DNA of 64,000 nt, taken from positions 63,839,824-63,903,823 of the forward strand of contig CM047807.1 of the NCBI GenBank assembly GCA_026214975.1. Reading direction: 5' to 3'. The position numbers and the translations under genes were made by a program. Below, in pieces: positions 32,501 through 45,620 of this stretch. Numbering within the stretch: position 1 is the first letter of the stretch; each line of letters starts with the position of its first letter. This DNA comes from Gentiana macrophylla (lineage: Eukaryota > Streptophyta > Magnoliopsida > Gentianales > Gentianaceae). The notes beneath the pieces are model-generated. The model was given only the letters and a program-made list of their open reading frames with translations. It had not been told where the DNA came from and did not search any database.

Positions 32501-33645
32501 AACCCCATGTATGGGATGGGACAAGAGCAGTTGTTGTGAGACAACCATTGGCAGATGTTAATCTTTGAGTACCTACTTGAAAACTTTCTTTGGATGTATG
32601 GTGGAATGGTCGCTTTGCAATTCCAGTACATATTTTGGAGGAGATAGGAGATGTAAGAGATTACATCACTCAACAGAGAACTCAATTGACTAGGAGTGAA
32701 CAGAGATTTGAAGACTTGGTATTTAGTGGAAAATAGAGGAAGGACCACTGAGACAGTAGCATCAAATGTTATTCATCTACAGTTTACCACTAATGATTTG
32801 CTGAGACAAGTTGCCTATGTCAAGCAGGATGTTATAAAAAGAGACAAAAACATGGTTGAGCAGATTGCATCTCTGCATAAGAAGGTTGATAAGTTGGCTG
32901 AGAAACATAACACTGCTGAGACACCTCAACCAGAAGCACTTGATCCCAAACTTACTGAGAAGATCAACATGCTGGAAGAGACTATGGAAGGCCGGATTAC
33001 TGCAGTTGACACTAGAACTGAAATTAGGGAAGGACAACTGGATAATTAGGGAAACACATAAGAGAGTGTTCTGGGCCAACGAAACCGTTTTATTGATAAT
33101 AAGGGGGAAGAAGGACATACATCATAAGCTAATGAGGCAGCAAGAATATACAACATGAGGAGATTTGAGGCTGATATCAATCAATTTAGAGCACCTGCAC
33201 CTGGAAGAGTACAACTGACAGTTGATCTGCTAAAGGAATTCAAGTCTGCTTATGGTGCAAGAAGAAGACCATACCAGGATATGTCTTTTTAGGACGGTCT
33301 AAATTCCTTCCTTGGATTAAAATTGTGGGAGACAGGGATAAAATCCTTGAAATAGACTAGAAAATGTAAAACTGGTAGAGGAGATCATCCTGGAAGAACA
33401 TTTCGAGGTAGACAACAAACATCTGCTGAACAAAAAGCAAAAGATTGTGTAGAAGAATTCAAGGTATGTTACATGGGAGGAAGATTTAACTGGCATGGTG
33501 TCCAGTTAACTCTAGCTGAAGCCCCGAAGTGGTGGAAAATTGTACACACTTGGATTGATTTCTCAAGAATTGAAAATCAGTGGATCGTGGATATGCAAAG
33601 AGAAATCAGAGAATACCTTCAGAAAAGAGAACAAGACAGAAACTA
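32501..33645 (+). pseudogene. B1 ORF3, C-terminal part
   Basis: Contains 'TRSEQRFEDLVFSG', a helical segment, then the most conserved block: 'FRAPAPGRVQLTVDLLKEFK', 'RRPYQDMSF' and 'GLNSFLGLKLWE', matched in B2 by 'APGRLPLTDDLLKEYK', 'RRPYHDKSFHE' and 'GLNSFLGLKFWE'. Then 'VQLTLAEAPKWWK' and 'DFSRIENQWIVDMQREIREY' lead to TAG at 33643-33645. Conservation of this block between diverged copies suggests that the protein once mattered. The domain is not recognised. Confidence 0.8.
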
Positions 33646-33800
33646 GATCAGCAGACTTATTCCTATTTATCTATATGATGATACTAGTTGTAATAATGTT
33701 TGAACATCAATGATAAATAAATAAAGTTTGTTTTGTTTTTTTTAATCTTTTTGCTTTGCTGTAAGGAGAGTATTGGCATCATAACTAAAAAGGGGGAAAT
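33646..33800 (+). other. B1 3' untranslated segment and polypurine tract
   Basis: T-rich stretch, 'gtattggcatcataac' and AAAAAGGGGGAAAT (33787-33800), abutting the 3' LTR. Same layout as in family A. Confidence 0.88.
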
Positions 33801-34129
33801 TGTTGGACATATTATAGTTTTAATGATGAGTGCTAGACTAGCTGTTATTGAGCAATGGCAAAAAGATGTCTACATTAAATGTATAGGTTTACTAGAGTTT
33901 GATCTTTGTATAGGTTTGATCAAACAAGCATTGTAAAGAGGTTAGCTGACTTGTTCAGCAGACCTATCTCGGTTAGTAGGCTATTTAGGTCAGTAGAGTG
34001 TCTAGGAACCTGCTGATGGTTGAAGGCTGAGGGTTCAAACTCAGTTATTGAAGGCTAAGGGATCAAACTTAGTATTTAAAGTCAAGAAAATGGATCAGAA
34101 TTTAGGGAAGTCTGTGATGACCAAAAGCT
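33801..34129 (+). repeat. B1 3' LTR, left part
   Basis: Starts TGTTGGACATATTATAG and aligns with the B2 LTRs (50624, 60737) up to 'ctgtgatgacc'. The Gypsy-type array begins at about 34130 and the LTR resumes at 47403 with 'cctaagctgatcacatat'. Confidence 0.93.
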
Positions 34130-34935
34130 TGATCGGGGTCAATCAGGTTATAATATACTTGACCACCATAAACCAATACTAGCAAGATGACTAGGCCCAT
34201 TGTAGTATAGCTATAGTGAATCAAGGTCGATCCCACAGGGAACCAATTGTGGATCATCTTATATACAAACAATTAATTAAACATGTCAAGGACATAGAGG
34301 CGGTCTACGACCAACATAAGACAAGAAAGGTAAAGACACGACTCGACACAACGTAATTAACCTCCCAATTATAGTCTTTATCGTTTGGACCTAGATAATT
34401 TATATAATAAATCCGAACTTATTAACTGTCAATCCGTTTGTATCTATCTTAGATTGGCTACGGAGTCATCCTCTTTAACTTGACTTAGCACCGGTAGTCA
34501 CTAGATCACCGTGGTATTGTTACGTGACTTCGCCTTTTGGTGCCTCCATCTCATATAACTCACACGCTTCGACGCTAAGGATGCCGATATTAACCGTACA
34601 CCTCGTCCAGGCAACATTCCTATGGTTAGCGCGTATTTCTAAACGATCACTCAAACTCTCGTCCAACTAACAATTACCAAGTTATAGTCTCATGCTAATT
34701 TACGATCTCGATAACAAGGTGCGCGCAATTTCCTAATATAAACCTACCTAGAAAATCTTTGAGCGTCCAAGATCAATTCATGAGCCTACCTAAGAGTTTT
34801 ATATCGGTATTTCCTTCTTACACGTTTTAATTAAATTAAGCGAGTGACGTAGCCATAGCCATACCTACTGAGATAATAAATTCTATTAAGTTAACCTAAC
34901 CATAAAGACATGGCTATCTAACGGATGAATAGGGG

Positions 34936-34992
34936 CTCGGTCGACCGAATACAGACACTCGGTCGACCGAATACAGACACTCGGTCGACCGA
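34936..34992. repeat. 22-bp tandem repeat with CTCGGTCGACCGA (LTR 1)
   Basis: Three units at exact 22-bp spacing. LTR 2 has three (40639, 40661, 40683, the last with one change) and LTR 3 two (from about 46432, the second changed to ctcgatcgaccga). The TCGGTCGACCGA core is self-complementary. Confidence 0.88.
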
Positions 34993-35542
34993 ATGGTCCT
35001 TTCCCATTGCATCCCCGAATATATCTCTCAGCGTTTCATCATACACAACGGATTAAACATGAATTAAGTAAAGCATTCATATAAACTAACTTAGATACAC
35101 ATTAATTAAACATTGCGCATTCATGGATAGAAACTAAGTAGATGGCGTAGGTTATGGGATCCTCATAGACAAGGTATCGCCACCTCCTAACGTCATAGCC
35201 TAGATCTACATCATCTAGCTATGAATAATCAACTCAAGCGATAAAGCATAATTGGGGAATCAATTACTGAAAAGAAAGAAACAGAAAATAAAGGCTTACA
35301 TATTGCAGCCCTTAAATTGCTGGAAACCCTCAAATTATTCTACATTGTATCAAAGTTATATTATGAATTGTAAGATTGAAGAAAGAATGAAGGGATATAT
35401 TGGTGTGTCTAAGGTGTGTTTTACAAATTTACGTAGTCTTTGCTTATATAGAGGTCAGAACCGACCTAGGGAGGATCTAGAAGATATACACGCAAAAATC
35501 CCATAAGTGACCGAACCGACACACTCGGTCGACCGAATGATA

Positions 35543-35562
35543 GGGCTCGGTCGACCGAGCCC
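35543..35562. repeat. 20-bp perfect palindrome in LTR 1
   Basis: GGGCTCGGTCGACCGAGCCC, followed by a T run. It is unchanged in LTR 2 (41249-41268) and LTR 3 (47029-47048), although surrounding bases vary. It could be a dimeric protein site or a hairpin. Confidence 0.9.
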
Positions 35563-35916
35563 TTTTTCTGCACGTGTTAAACATTTCTCTCGTCTATCTT
35601 GTTCCCCACTGCACGCTTGCGTGTTGATCTGATTAAACTTTCATTTAATGCTCCGATTTTCTTCCTCTATTAGGTTGAGACCATTGATTGAATGACATTA
35701 ATCCTCTCGATTTGTCGTAATCTACAAAATCAGCATTTATCGCACAATAAATCGATCTTTTAATAATAAAAACAGCTAAATACCAAATATCATATTAATA
35801 ATCACTTAACATTAAATAATAAATATAAACGAGTGATTTAATATGAAATATACATTATTAATCTCGATTTAAGGATAATGTTGATGACATTTACGGGTAT
35901 AATTTGACCGTCATCA

Positions 35917-38900
35917 ACTACCCCCCACTTAGACTTTGATCGTCCCAAACAAAGCATCAATAAGTTATTCCCCAAGACAACATTTTCTATGGTCAAATCA
36001 TACTTACACAAGAAACTCAAGTCAACTCATACTAGTCATGCTCATAAGATATCCATTATCCACTACTTTCTATGAATCGAAGTGATGTGTGCATGTGCAT
36101 TTAGTTTTATATATTCGTGGCAAGATTAGAGTTTATGCAGACCTCATATCAAAATTCACCAACATCAGCATTCATACTTCTTAAGCCTCGCAATGGTTAG
36201 AGCACTAGAGCAATAAGCAAGAGCGTATCTATAGGGATTTTGGACTTGGAGACCGAGTACTACTCAAAGCCTCTTAAAGAGTTGAATATTCTTTTCATAT
36301 TTTTCAAATACTATCAATCTCAAGGAAGAAAACTTTTTAGAGTATCCCCCTATCTTAGATCATGTATAGCATCGAATATTACCACAAGCGCGGGGCTACT
36401 TTGGTAATGTTACTACAAGCCCAGTGTCTAACATTTTGCTAAAACATAGGTACGTCTCAAGCTTATTACTCCGCTTTTTTTGGCAAGAAGATAAGAATAC
36501 ATCAGCCAATAAGTATCGACACTAAGTCTACATAACCAATCATCTATGCAATATACACATAATTTCTTCAGTTATTATGATTTGCGCGGTATACTCGATT
36601 CACAGATTGAGTAATTGAATAATAAATAACTACTTGCAAAAATGGGCATGAATATCCTTAAATTTACTTTACATAAGTATAAAATGATCACGTACTCATG
36701 AAACTTGGTTCCTTTCCTATCAATTCTTAGCTAGGAACTCACAATTCTAAGGGCACGAGATACATAATGTGGCATTTATTCAATTTTTTCAATCATGTGC
36801 CGTTTCATTCAATTTTCAATTATAACATAACATGGCTAAGTCTCCTACCCCCCACTTAAACATGGCATTGTCCTCAATGACAAAAATAAATGAGAAGTTA
36901 AGAAAAAGACTTAGCTCTGGAAACGGCTCTCAAGTAAAGAAACAATATCGGAGTAAATGTCAGCACGTTGTGGAGAAGCAAGTGAAAACCTGTAAGCAGA
37001 CAAACTCCACGAAACCGTTAATAACACCATGTCTTTGGAAGTTATAGAATAATGTGGCAGTAATTAGGTATGAATACCGAAAAAAATTTTAAGCCACTTT
37101 ATTTTATACAACCAAAGACAAGAAAAATACTAAATAGAAAGAAAAATAAACAAGCAACTAAAGATGGTGGCCTTCATCTACAACCTCCACCGCCTAAATA
37201 TTCTTAAAACCGGGTGGAGAAGACAAAGATCAAAAAGCATTACCCGACGTGGGAAAACACGAGGGTGACTCGATCGAAAAGGTATTCAATCCAGGAAAAG
37301 AGAAACTTGGTAAGGTATAACAGATTGAATGCGACCTATTGGCTAAAGACAAAATCAAATACTTAGCACAGAAACTTCTCGCTTGCATTGGATATCAACA
37401 ACTTAGGAGATGTAGCTACTCATAAAATTACTAATAACCCAATGTATCACATAAAAGTCATAACCGTCATCAACAAGGTCGGATCGGTGAGATAATGTAG
37501 AACAAAGCGGATCATCTAGAAATGCCGGAATAGAGCGGAAAAAATGTGAAATTTAAAACTTCCGGTAGAAAGATAAGTTGTACTTTGATCGAACCAAAAA
37601 CCTTTAAAATCTAGCTAGGGTCAGAGCTACACTTCCCCCAACTAGGATCATGAAAATCAAAATGATAAAAAATTATCATTAAAGCATAGCAATATTTCAA
37701 ATTCCGCAACACAAAGGTATTTTGTAAACAAAATGATGGGTTTTGAAAAAGATACACATAAGGATGGGAAGAAAAGATAAAAGACGGGTAAGAAATTGTG
37801 TTTATGGGTGGGTTGAAAATGGTTAAGGCTTTGAGATTGGGTGGGAAAGTGAAACGGATGGAAAGAAAGAGAGGCGATGAAAGAATGGTTAGAAATATGA
37901 ACGGTTGGGGCAGATTGGTGAGAGGATCGAAAAGATTGAAGGTGAAAAAGTGTAAAGGGAAAGATAAGGATAATTGCAGAATGAATTGCACACTATTTTG
38001 GATTTTCACTTGGATCACCTTTCTAAAAGGTTTTAGAAGTTGACCAAAATTGTTCTTGTTCACACCAATCATTCTCTGTTACATTTTCAGTAATTCTCAA
38101 GTTCTCTTAATGCTTCCATCTTAAGGTTGATTGCTAAGTTTCCTTTTCTTTAGCAATTTCTTGACTCTATCATGTGGCCTATATTGAGTAAAAAAGTTTT
38201 GCACATCCTTAGCCCAATGGCCATCGGAACACGTCAAAATAAAAAAACTCAACATATGTCACGTTACTTTTATTTGACTCAAAGAAAACAAAACCTAAAA
38301 TCCTAAAAAGAAATCCTAAGGGTTAATTTTAAAGAAGTAGTTCTGAGTTTAAAGTCCTCAGCTCGACGTTCCAAAAAATTATCCTTGTCAGTTATCCTTC
38401 TTGGATCGCCAGACTTTGACCCTTCGCGCACTATAAGAGGTGGGCTTGTTGCTTTTGCGGATTAATACCCTTCCCTTGGTTGTGAGACCTAGGAAACGAC
38501 ATTTTTCCATACCATTTATCCAAAGCTCTTACCTCGGCTCTCGTTTTAGGAATTCGTGAATTCTAAGAAACTCGGTTAAAATTACGGTTTTGGCCTTGAC
38601 AATAAGAAACAATGAATCAAAGTACTCCGAATAAGGTCGGTTATGTAGGCAAGCCTACGCCGTCTTATTCGTTGGAACATATGTGACAGTTCAGGCCAAT
38701 CCGTCAAGATTAAGCCCCGTTTAGCCCGAAGGCTTATCGGCTATGCTAAGTCTTGTTGAACTGCTGTAACGTACATCACATGTGGAGGGGAGTCGATTGA
38801 GCCGAGGCTCGGTTAAACTCGCCCAGCCATGGTTAGACCATTTCCGAACCAATGTACTAAGAGTCTCCAATTTCTAAATTGTCACCCAAAGCGTAATCTC

Positions 38901-39826
38901 GTTTCTGTTTAAGGTGGGTTCACCGAGAAGCCATCACCATAAAACTCAACGCGCGTAAGATGGTGTTCTCTCAAAACTCAACGTCTTCTTTAGATTGTGA
39001 ATGCTTAAACTACACAATTTGTTGCTCCCCAGGCGATGAAGCAATCTCATGCATAGGACAAAGAGATTTTAACAGAACTACGAGGAACTCTTTATTCACA
39101 CTTCGCCTTTCAACGACTACATGTTTCCTTACACCCTCTAGATGAGAAAAATATGGGGCAAAACCTTCGACACTAATAAAATTATTCTTACAAACCAACT
39201 CCGGGCCAAGATTCATACTAAGGTTCATGTATAGGCTAACTTATGCTCAAAAAACCAAAAGGTAGTAAAACATAAGCAAAAAAGGTAGTACCTTGCCTTC
39301 AACATTGTACAACGAAGAATTTAAGCCTTTAAAATTTTTTCGGAGCCATCTTGGTGCTTTAAAGGTATTGCTTCCATCGCTTTTCCCATCTTAGATTCAT
39401 AGCTCCACATGTTTGCTGGGTTATTTTCTCAGCGCCATGAAATTATGCGACTCAGTTATTGCTTCCCTGGTTTCTGCAAACACAAGAAAAACAAAACAGA
39501 CCGTAGACTGATTTTAACATGGTTTCCCATGCTGCTATCACACCTACGGATTAAACATACGGGGATAAACAGACACGCGAAATTCCAGACTCGAAAAACA
39601 CAAATCAGAAACCGTGTAAACAGAACAAAACAAAAATAAATTCTCGGTCGACCGAATAATTTTTTTTCTTTTTTTTTTTTAAGAATCTCGAATTTTCGCA
39701 TGCACTGCATAAACGAGAGGGACTCAAAACGTAAAACCGACTCTAAAACGAAAACTCGACATGAATAAAAAAAATTATTTATATATAAAATTGACCGTTG
39801 GTCCCCCGGCAACGGCGCCAAAAACT
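35917..39826 (-). repeat. Array internal region 1 (non-coding)
   Basis: 3,910 bp. Polypurine tract at 35917-35930 and primer site at 39803-39820 (minus-strand sense). No retroelement protein motif is seen in any frame. The 153-residue minus-strand ORF at 37611-38072 and the plus-strand ORF at 37798-38043 overlap each other, recur in internal region 2 only because the copies are nearly identical, and match no family I know. The block at about 36848 (cacttaaacatggcattg, then tcctcaatg) resembles one in Gypsy-2 near 50470. Confidence 0.85.
39803..39820 (-). other. Array primer-binding site 1
   Basis: On the minus strand it reads TGGCGCCGTTGCCGGGGG, six bases after the LTR end. The sequence is typical of Athila/Tat-type plant Gypsy elements. 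Confidence 0.9.
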
Positions 39827-41624
39827 TGATCGGGGTCAATCAGGTTATAATATACTTGACCACCATAAACCAATACTAGCAAGAGGACTAGGCCCATTGT
39901 AGTATAGCTATAGTGAATCAAGGTCGATGCCACAGGGAACCAATTGTGGATCATCTTTTATACAAACAATTAATTAAACATGTCAAGGACATAGAGGCGG
40001 TCTACGACCAACATAAGACAAGAAAGGTAAAGACACGACTCGACACAACGTAATTAACCTCCCTAATTATAGTCTTTATCGTTTGGACCTAGATAATTTA
40101 TATAATAAAGCTGAACTTATTAATCGTCAATCCGTTTGTATCTATCTTAGATTGGCTACGGGAGTCATCCTCTTTAACTTGACTTAGCACCGGTAGGTCA
40201 CTAGATCACTGTGGTATTGTTACGTGACTTCGCCTTTTGGTGCCTCCATCTCATATAACTCACACGCTTACGACTCTAAGGATGCCGATATTAACCGTAC
40301 ACCTCGTCCAGGCAACATTCCTATGGTTAGGCGTACTTCCTAAACGATCACTCAAACTCTCGTCCAACTAACAATTACCAAGTTATAGTCTCATGCTAGT
40401 TTACGATCTACGTATAACAAGGTGCGTGCAATTCCCTAATATAAACCTACCTAGATAACGCTGAACGTCCGAAGATCAATTCATGAGCCTACCTAAGAGT
40501 TTTATATCGGTATTTCCTTCTTACACGTTTTAATTAAATTAAGCGAGTGACGTAGCCATAGCCATACCTACTGAGATAATAAATTCTATTAAGTTAACCT
40601 AACCATAAAGACATGGCTATCTAACGGATGAACAGGGGCTCGGTCGACCGAATACAGACACTCGGTCGACCGAATACAAACACTCGGTCTACCGAATGGT
40701 CCTTTCCCCCAGATTGCATCCCTGAATATATCTCTCAGCGTTTCATCATACACAACGGATTAAACAGTAATTCGTAAAGCATTCATATAAACTAACTTAG
40801 ATACACATTAATTAAACAATGCAGATTCATGGATAGAAACTAAGTAGATGACGTAGGTTATGGGATCCTCATAGACAAGGTATCGCCACCTCCCTAACGT
40901 CATAGCCTAGATCTACATCATCTAGCTATGAATAATCAACTCAAACGATAAAGCATAATTGGGGAATTAATTACTGAAAAGAAAGAAACAGAAAATAAAG
41001 GCTTACATATTGCAGCCCTTAAATTGCTGGAAACCCTCAAATTATTCTACATTGTATCAAAGTTATATTATGAATTGTAAGATTGAAGAAAGAATGAAGG
41101 GATATATTGGTGTGTCTAAGGTGTGTTTTACAAATTTCGTAGCTACTGCTTATATAGAGGCTGTAACCGACCTAGGGAGGATCTAGAAGATATACACGCA
41201 AAAATCCCATAAGTGACCGAACCGACACACTCGGTCGACCGAATGATAGGGCTCGGTCGACCGAGCCCTTTTTCTGCACGTGTTAAACGTTTCTCTCGTC
41301 TATCTTGTTCCCCACTGCATGCTTGCGTGTTGATCTGATTAATCTTTCATTTAATGCTCCGATTCTCTTCCTCTATTAGGTTGAGACCATTGATTGAATG
41401 ACATTAATCCTCTCGATTTGTCGTAATCTACAAAATCAGCATTTATCGCACAATAAATCGATCTTTTAATAATAAAAACAGCTAAATACCAAATATCATA
41501 TTAATAATCACTTAACATTAAATAATAAATATAAACGAGTGATTTGATATGAAATATACATTATTAATCTCGATTTAAGGATAATGTTGATGACATTTAC
41601 GGGTATATAATTTGACCGTCATCA
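39827..41624 (-). repeat. Array LTR 2
   Basis: 1,798 bp, shared by the two internal regions. It agrees with LTR 3 against LTR 1 at several diagnostic sites (for example ggctacgggagtc, gcttacgactctaagg, gttaggcgtacttcc). It holds the palindrome at 41249-41268. Confidence 0.93.
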
Positions 41625-44600
41625 ACTACCCCCCACTTAGACTTTGATCGTCCCGAACAAAGCATCAATAAGTCATTCCCCAAGACAACATTTTCTATGG
41701 TCAAATCATACTTACACAAGAAACTCAAGTCAACTCATACTAGTCATGCTCATAAGATATCCATTATCCACTACTTACTATGAATCGAAGTGATGTGTGC
41801 ATGTGCATTTAGTTTTATATATTCGTGGCAAGATTAGAGTTTATGCAGACCTCATATCAAAATTCACCAACATCAGCATTCATACTTCTTAATCCTCGCA
41901 ATGGTTAGAGCAGTAGAGCAATAAGCAAGAGCGTATCTATAGGGATTTTGGACTTGGAGACCGAGTACTACTCAAAGCCTCTTAAAGAGTTGAATATTCT
42001 TTTCATATTTTTCAAATACTATCAATCTCAAGGAAGAAAACTTTTTAGAGTATCCCCCTATGTTAGATCATGTATAGCATCGAATATTACCACAAGCGCG
42101 GGGCTACTTTGGTAATGTTACTACAAGCCCAGTGTCTAACATTTTGCTAAAACACAGGTACGTCTCAAGCTTATTACTCCGCTTTTGTTGGCAAGAAGAT
42201 AAGAATACATCAGCCAATAAGTATCGACACTAAGTCTACATAACCAATCATCTATGCAATATACACATAATTTCTTCAGTTATTATGATTTGCGCGGTAT
42301 ACTCGATTCACAGATTGAGTAATTGAATAATAAATAACTACTTGCAAAAACGGGCATGAATATCCTTAAATTTACTTTACATAAGTATAAAATGATCACG
42401 TACTCATGAAACTTGGTTCCTTTCCTATCAATTCTTAGCTAGGAACTCACAATTCTAAGGGCACGAGAAAAATAATGTGGCATTTATTCAATTTTTTCAA
42501 TCATGTGCCGTTTCATTCAATTTTCAATTATAACATAACATGGCTAAGTCTCCTACCCCCCACTTAAACATGGCATTGTCCTCAATGAAAAAAATAAATG
42601 AGAAGTTAAGAAAAAGACTTAGCTCTGGAAACGGCTCTCAAGTAAAGGAACAATATCGGAGTAAAATGTCAGCACGTTGTGGAGAAGCAAGTGAAAACCT
42701 GTAAGCAGACAAACTCCACGAAACCGTTAATAACACCATGTCTATGGAAGTTTTAGAATAATGTGGCAGTAATTAGGTATGAATACCGAAAAACATTTTA
42801 AGCCACTTTATTTTTTACAACCAAAGACAAGAAAAATACTAAATAGAAAGAAAAATAAACAAGCAACTAAAGATGGTGGCCTTCATCTACAACCTCCACC
42901 GCCTAAATATTCTTAAAACCGGGTGGAGAAGACAAAGATCAAAAAGCATTACCCGACGTGGGAAAACACGAGGGTGACTCGATCAAAAAGGTATTCAATC
43001 CAGGAAAAGAGAAACTTGGTAAGGTATAACAGAGTTGAATCGACCTATTGGCTAAAGACAAAATCAAATACTTAAGCGCAAACTTCTCGCTTGCATTGGA
43101 TATCAAGAACTTAGGGAGATGTAGCTACTCCTCGAAATTACTAATAACCCAATGTATCACATAAAAGTCATAACCGTCATCAACAAGGTCGGATCGGTGA
43201 GATAATGTAGAACAAAACGGATCATCTAGAAATGCCGGAATAGACGGAAAAAATGTGAAATTTAAAACTTCCGGTAGAAAGATAAGTTGTACTTTGATCG
43301 AACCAAAAACCTTTAAAATCTAGCTAGGGTCAGAGCTACACTTCCCCCAACTAGGATCATGAAAATCAAAATGATAAAAAATTATCATTAAAGCATAGCA
43401 ATATTTCAAATTCCGCAACACAAAGGTATTTTGTAAACAAAATGATGGGTTTAGAAAAAGATACACATAAGGATGGGAAGAAAAGATAAAGGACGGGTAA
43501 GAAATTGTGTTTATGGGTGGGTTGAAAATGGTTAAGGCATTGAGATTGGGTGGGAGAGTGAAACGGATGGAAAGAAAGAGAGGCGATGAAAGAATGGTTA
43601 GAAATATGAACGGTTGGGGCAGATTGGTGAGAGGATCGAAAAGTTTGAAGGTGAAAAAGTGTAAAGGGAAAGATAAGGATAATTGCAGAATGAATTGCAC
43701 ACTACTTTGGATTTTCACTTGGATCACCTTTCTAAAAGGTTTTAGAAGTTGACCAAAATTGTTCTTGTTCACACCAATCATTCTCTCATTACATTTTCAT
43801 AATTCTCAAGTTCTCTTAATGCTTCCATCTTAAGGTTGATTGCTAAGTTTCCTTTTCTTTAGCAATTTCTTGACTCTATCACGTGGCCTATATTGAGTAA
43901 AAAAGTTTTGCACATCCTTAGCCCAATGGCCATCGGAACACGGAAAAATAAAAAAACTCAACATATGTCACGTTACTTTTATTTGACTCAAAGAAAACAA
44001 AACCTAAAATCCTAAAAAGAAATCCTAAGGGTTTTAAAGAAGTAGTTCTGAGTTTAAAGTCCTCAGCTCGACGTTCCAAAAAATTATCCTTGTCAGTTAT
44101 CCTTCTTGGATCGCCAGACTTTGACCCTTCGCGCACTATAAGAGGTGGGCTTGTTGCTTTTGCGGATTAATACCCTTCCTTGGTTGTGATACCTAGAAAC
44201 GACATTTTCCATACCATTTATCCAAAGCTCTTACCTCGGCTCGTTTTAGGAATTCGTGAATTCTAAGAAACTCGGTTAAAATTACGGTTTTGGCCTTGAC
44301 AATAAGAAACAATGAATCAAAGTACTCCGAATAAGGTCGGTTATGTAGGCAAGCCTACGCCGTCTTATTCGTTGGAACATATGTGACAGTTCAGGCCAAT
44401 CCGTCAAGATTAAGCCCCGTTTAGCCCGAAGGCTTATCGGCTATGCTAAGTCTTGTTGAACTAGCTGTAGCATACATCACACGTGGAGGGGAGTCGATTG
44501 AGCCGAGGCTCGGTTAAACTTCGCCCAGCCATGGTTAGACCATTTCCGAACAAATGTACTAAGAGTCTCCGATTTCTAAATTGTCACCCAAAGCGTAATC

Positions 44601-45430
44601 TCGTTTCGTTTAAGGTGGGTTCACCCGAAGCCATCACCATAAAACTCAACGCGAAGATGGTGTTCTCTCAAAACTCAACGTCTTCTTTAGATTGTGAATG
44701 CTTAAACTACACAATTTGTTGCTCCCTGGCGATGAAAGCAATCTCATGCATAGGACAAAGAGATTTTAACGAACTACGAGGAACGCTTTATTCACTGCTT
44801 CCTTTCAACGACTACATGTTTCCTTACACCCTCTAGATGAGAAAAATATGGGGCAAAACCTTCGACACTAATGAAATTATTCTTACAAACCAACTCCGGG
44901 CCAAGATTCATACTAAGGTTCATGTATAGGCTAACTTATGCTCAAAAAACCAAAAGGTAGTAAAACATAAGCAAAAAAGGTAGTACCTTGCCTTCAACAT
45001 TGTACCACGAAGAATTTAAGCCTTTAAAATTTTTTCGGACCCATCTTGGTGCTTTAAAGGTATTGCTTCCATCGCTTTTCCCATCTTAGATTCGTAGCTC
45101 CACATGTTTGTTGGGTTATTTTCTCAGCGCCCACGAAAAATTACTGACTCAGATTATTGCTTCCCTGGTTTCTGCAAATAGAAGAAAAACAAAACAGACC
45201 GTGGATGATTTTAACATGGTTTCCCATGTTTGCTATCGGACTCTACGGATTAAACATCTGAGGATAAGCAGACACGCGAAATTCCGGACTCGAAAAACAC
45301 AAATCGAAACCGTGTAAATGAACAAAACAAAAATAAATTCTCGGTCGACCGAATGAGGTCTCTCGGTCGACCGAATAAATTTTTTTTTTAAGAATCTGGA
45401 ATTTTCAGACAGAGCAGACAACCAGAGGGA

Positions 45431-45548
45431 CTCAAAACGTAACTGACTCTAAAACAGAAAACTCGACAGAAAACTCTAGTTGTCTGCTCAAAACGTAACT
45501 GACTCTAAAACAGAAAACTCAAAACGTAACTGACTCTAAAACAGAAAA
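45431..45548. repeat. 31-bp triplication in internal region 2
   Basis: The unit 'ctcaaaacgtaactgactc...' occurs at 45431-45461, 45487-45517 and 45518-45548; internal region 1 has a single related copy near 39721. The middle gap (45462-45486) carries the partial copy 'ctcgacagaaaactc'. Confidence 0.88.
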
Positions 45549-45597
45549 CTCGACATGAATAAAAAAAATTATTTATATATAAAATTGACCGTTGGTT

Positions 45598-45614
45598 CCC
45601 CGGCAACCGCGCCA
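45598..45614 (-). other. Array primer-binding site 2
   Basis: On the minus strand it reads TGGCGCGGTTGCCGGGG, one base different from site 1. Confidence 0.88.
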
Positions 45615-45620
45615 AAAACT

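Larger units (their letters stand above)
34130..35916 (-). repeat. Array LTR 1
   Basis: 1,787 bp; on the plus strand it runs TGATCGGGGTC...CGTCATCA. It holds three 22-bp tandem units with CTCGGTCGACCGA at 34936, 34958 and 34980, another copy near 35523 and the 20-bp palindrome at 35543-35562. It differs from LTRs 2 and 3 at many sites where those two agree. Confidence 0.93.
41625..45620 (-). repeat. Array internal region 2 (non-coding)
   Basis: 3,996 bp, nearly identical to internal region 1. Differences are scattered substitutions, short indels and a private triplication next to the primer site (45431-45548). Polypurine tract at 41625-41638. It carries the shadow ORF 43320-43781, the counterpart of 37611-38072. 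An extra CTCGGTCGACCGA pair (45340-45380) replaces the single copy of region 1 (39643). Confidence 0.87.

Noticed and set aside
28038..33645. ORF3 as a retroviral-type envelope gene
   Set aside because: No signal peptide, no membrane-spanning segment and no cleavage-type motif are visible. The protein is acidic and low-complexity with a conserved C-terminal block.
37611..38072. 153-residue minus-strand ORF, repeated at 43320-43781, as a possible conserved gene of the array element
   Set aside because: It is conserved only because the two internal regions are nearly identical. It overlaps an equally good plus-strand ORF (37798-38043, 43507-43752), is rich in Phe/Leu/Ser/Ile from a purine-rich opposite strand, and has no recognisable domain.
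39456..39839. 127-residue minus-strand ORF spanning the array primer site
   Set aside because: It crosses the primer-binding site and LTR boundary and is frameshifted in the second copy (45233-45421 and 45569-45763), as expected for non-coding DNA.
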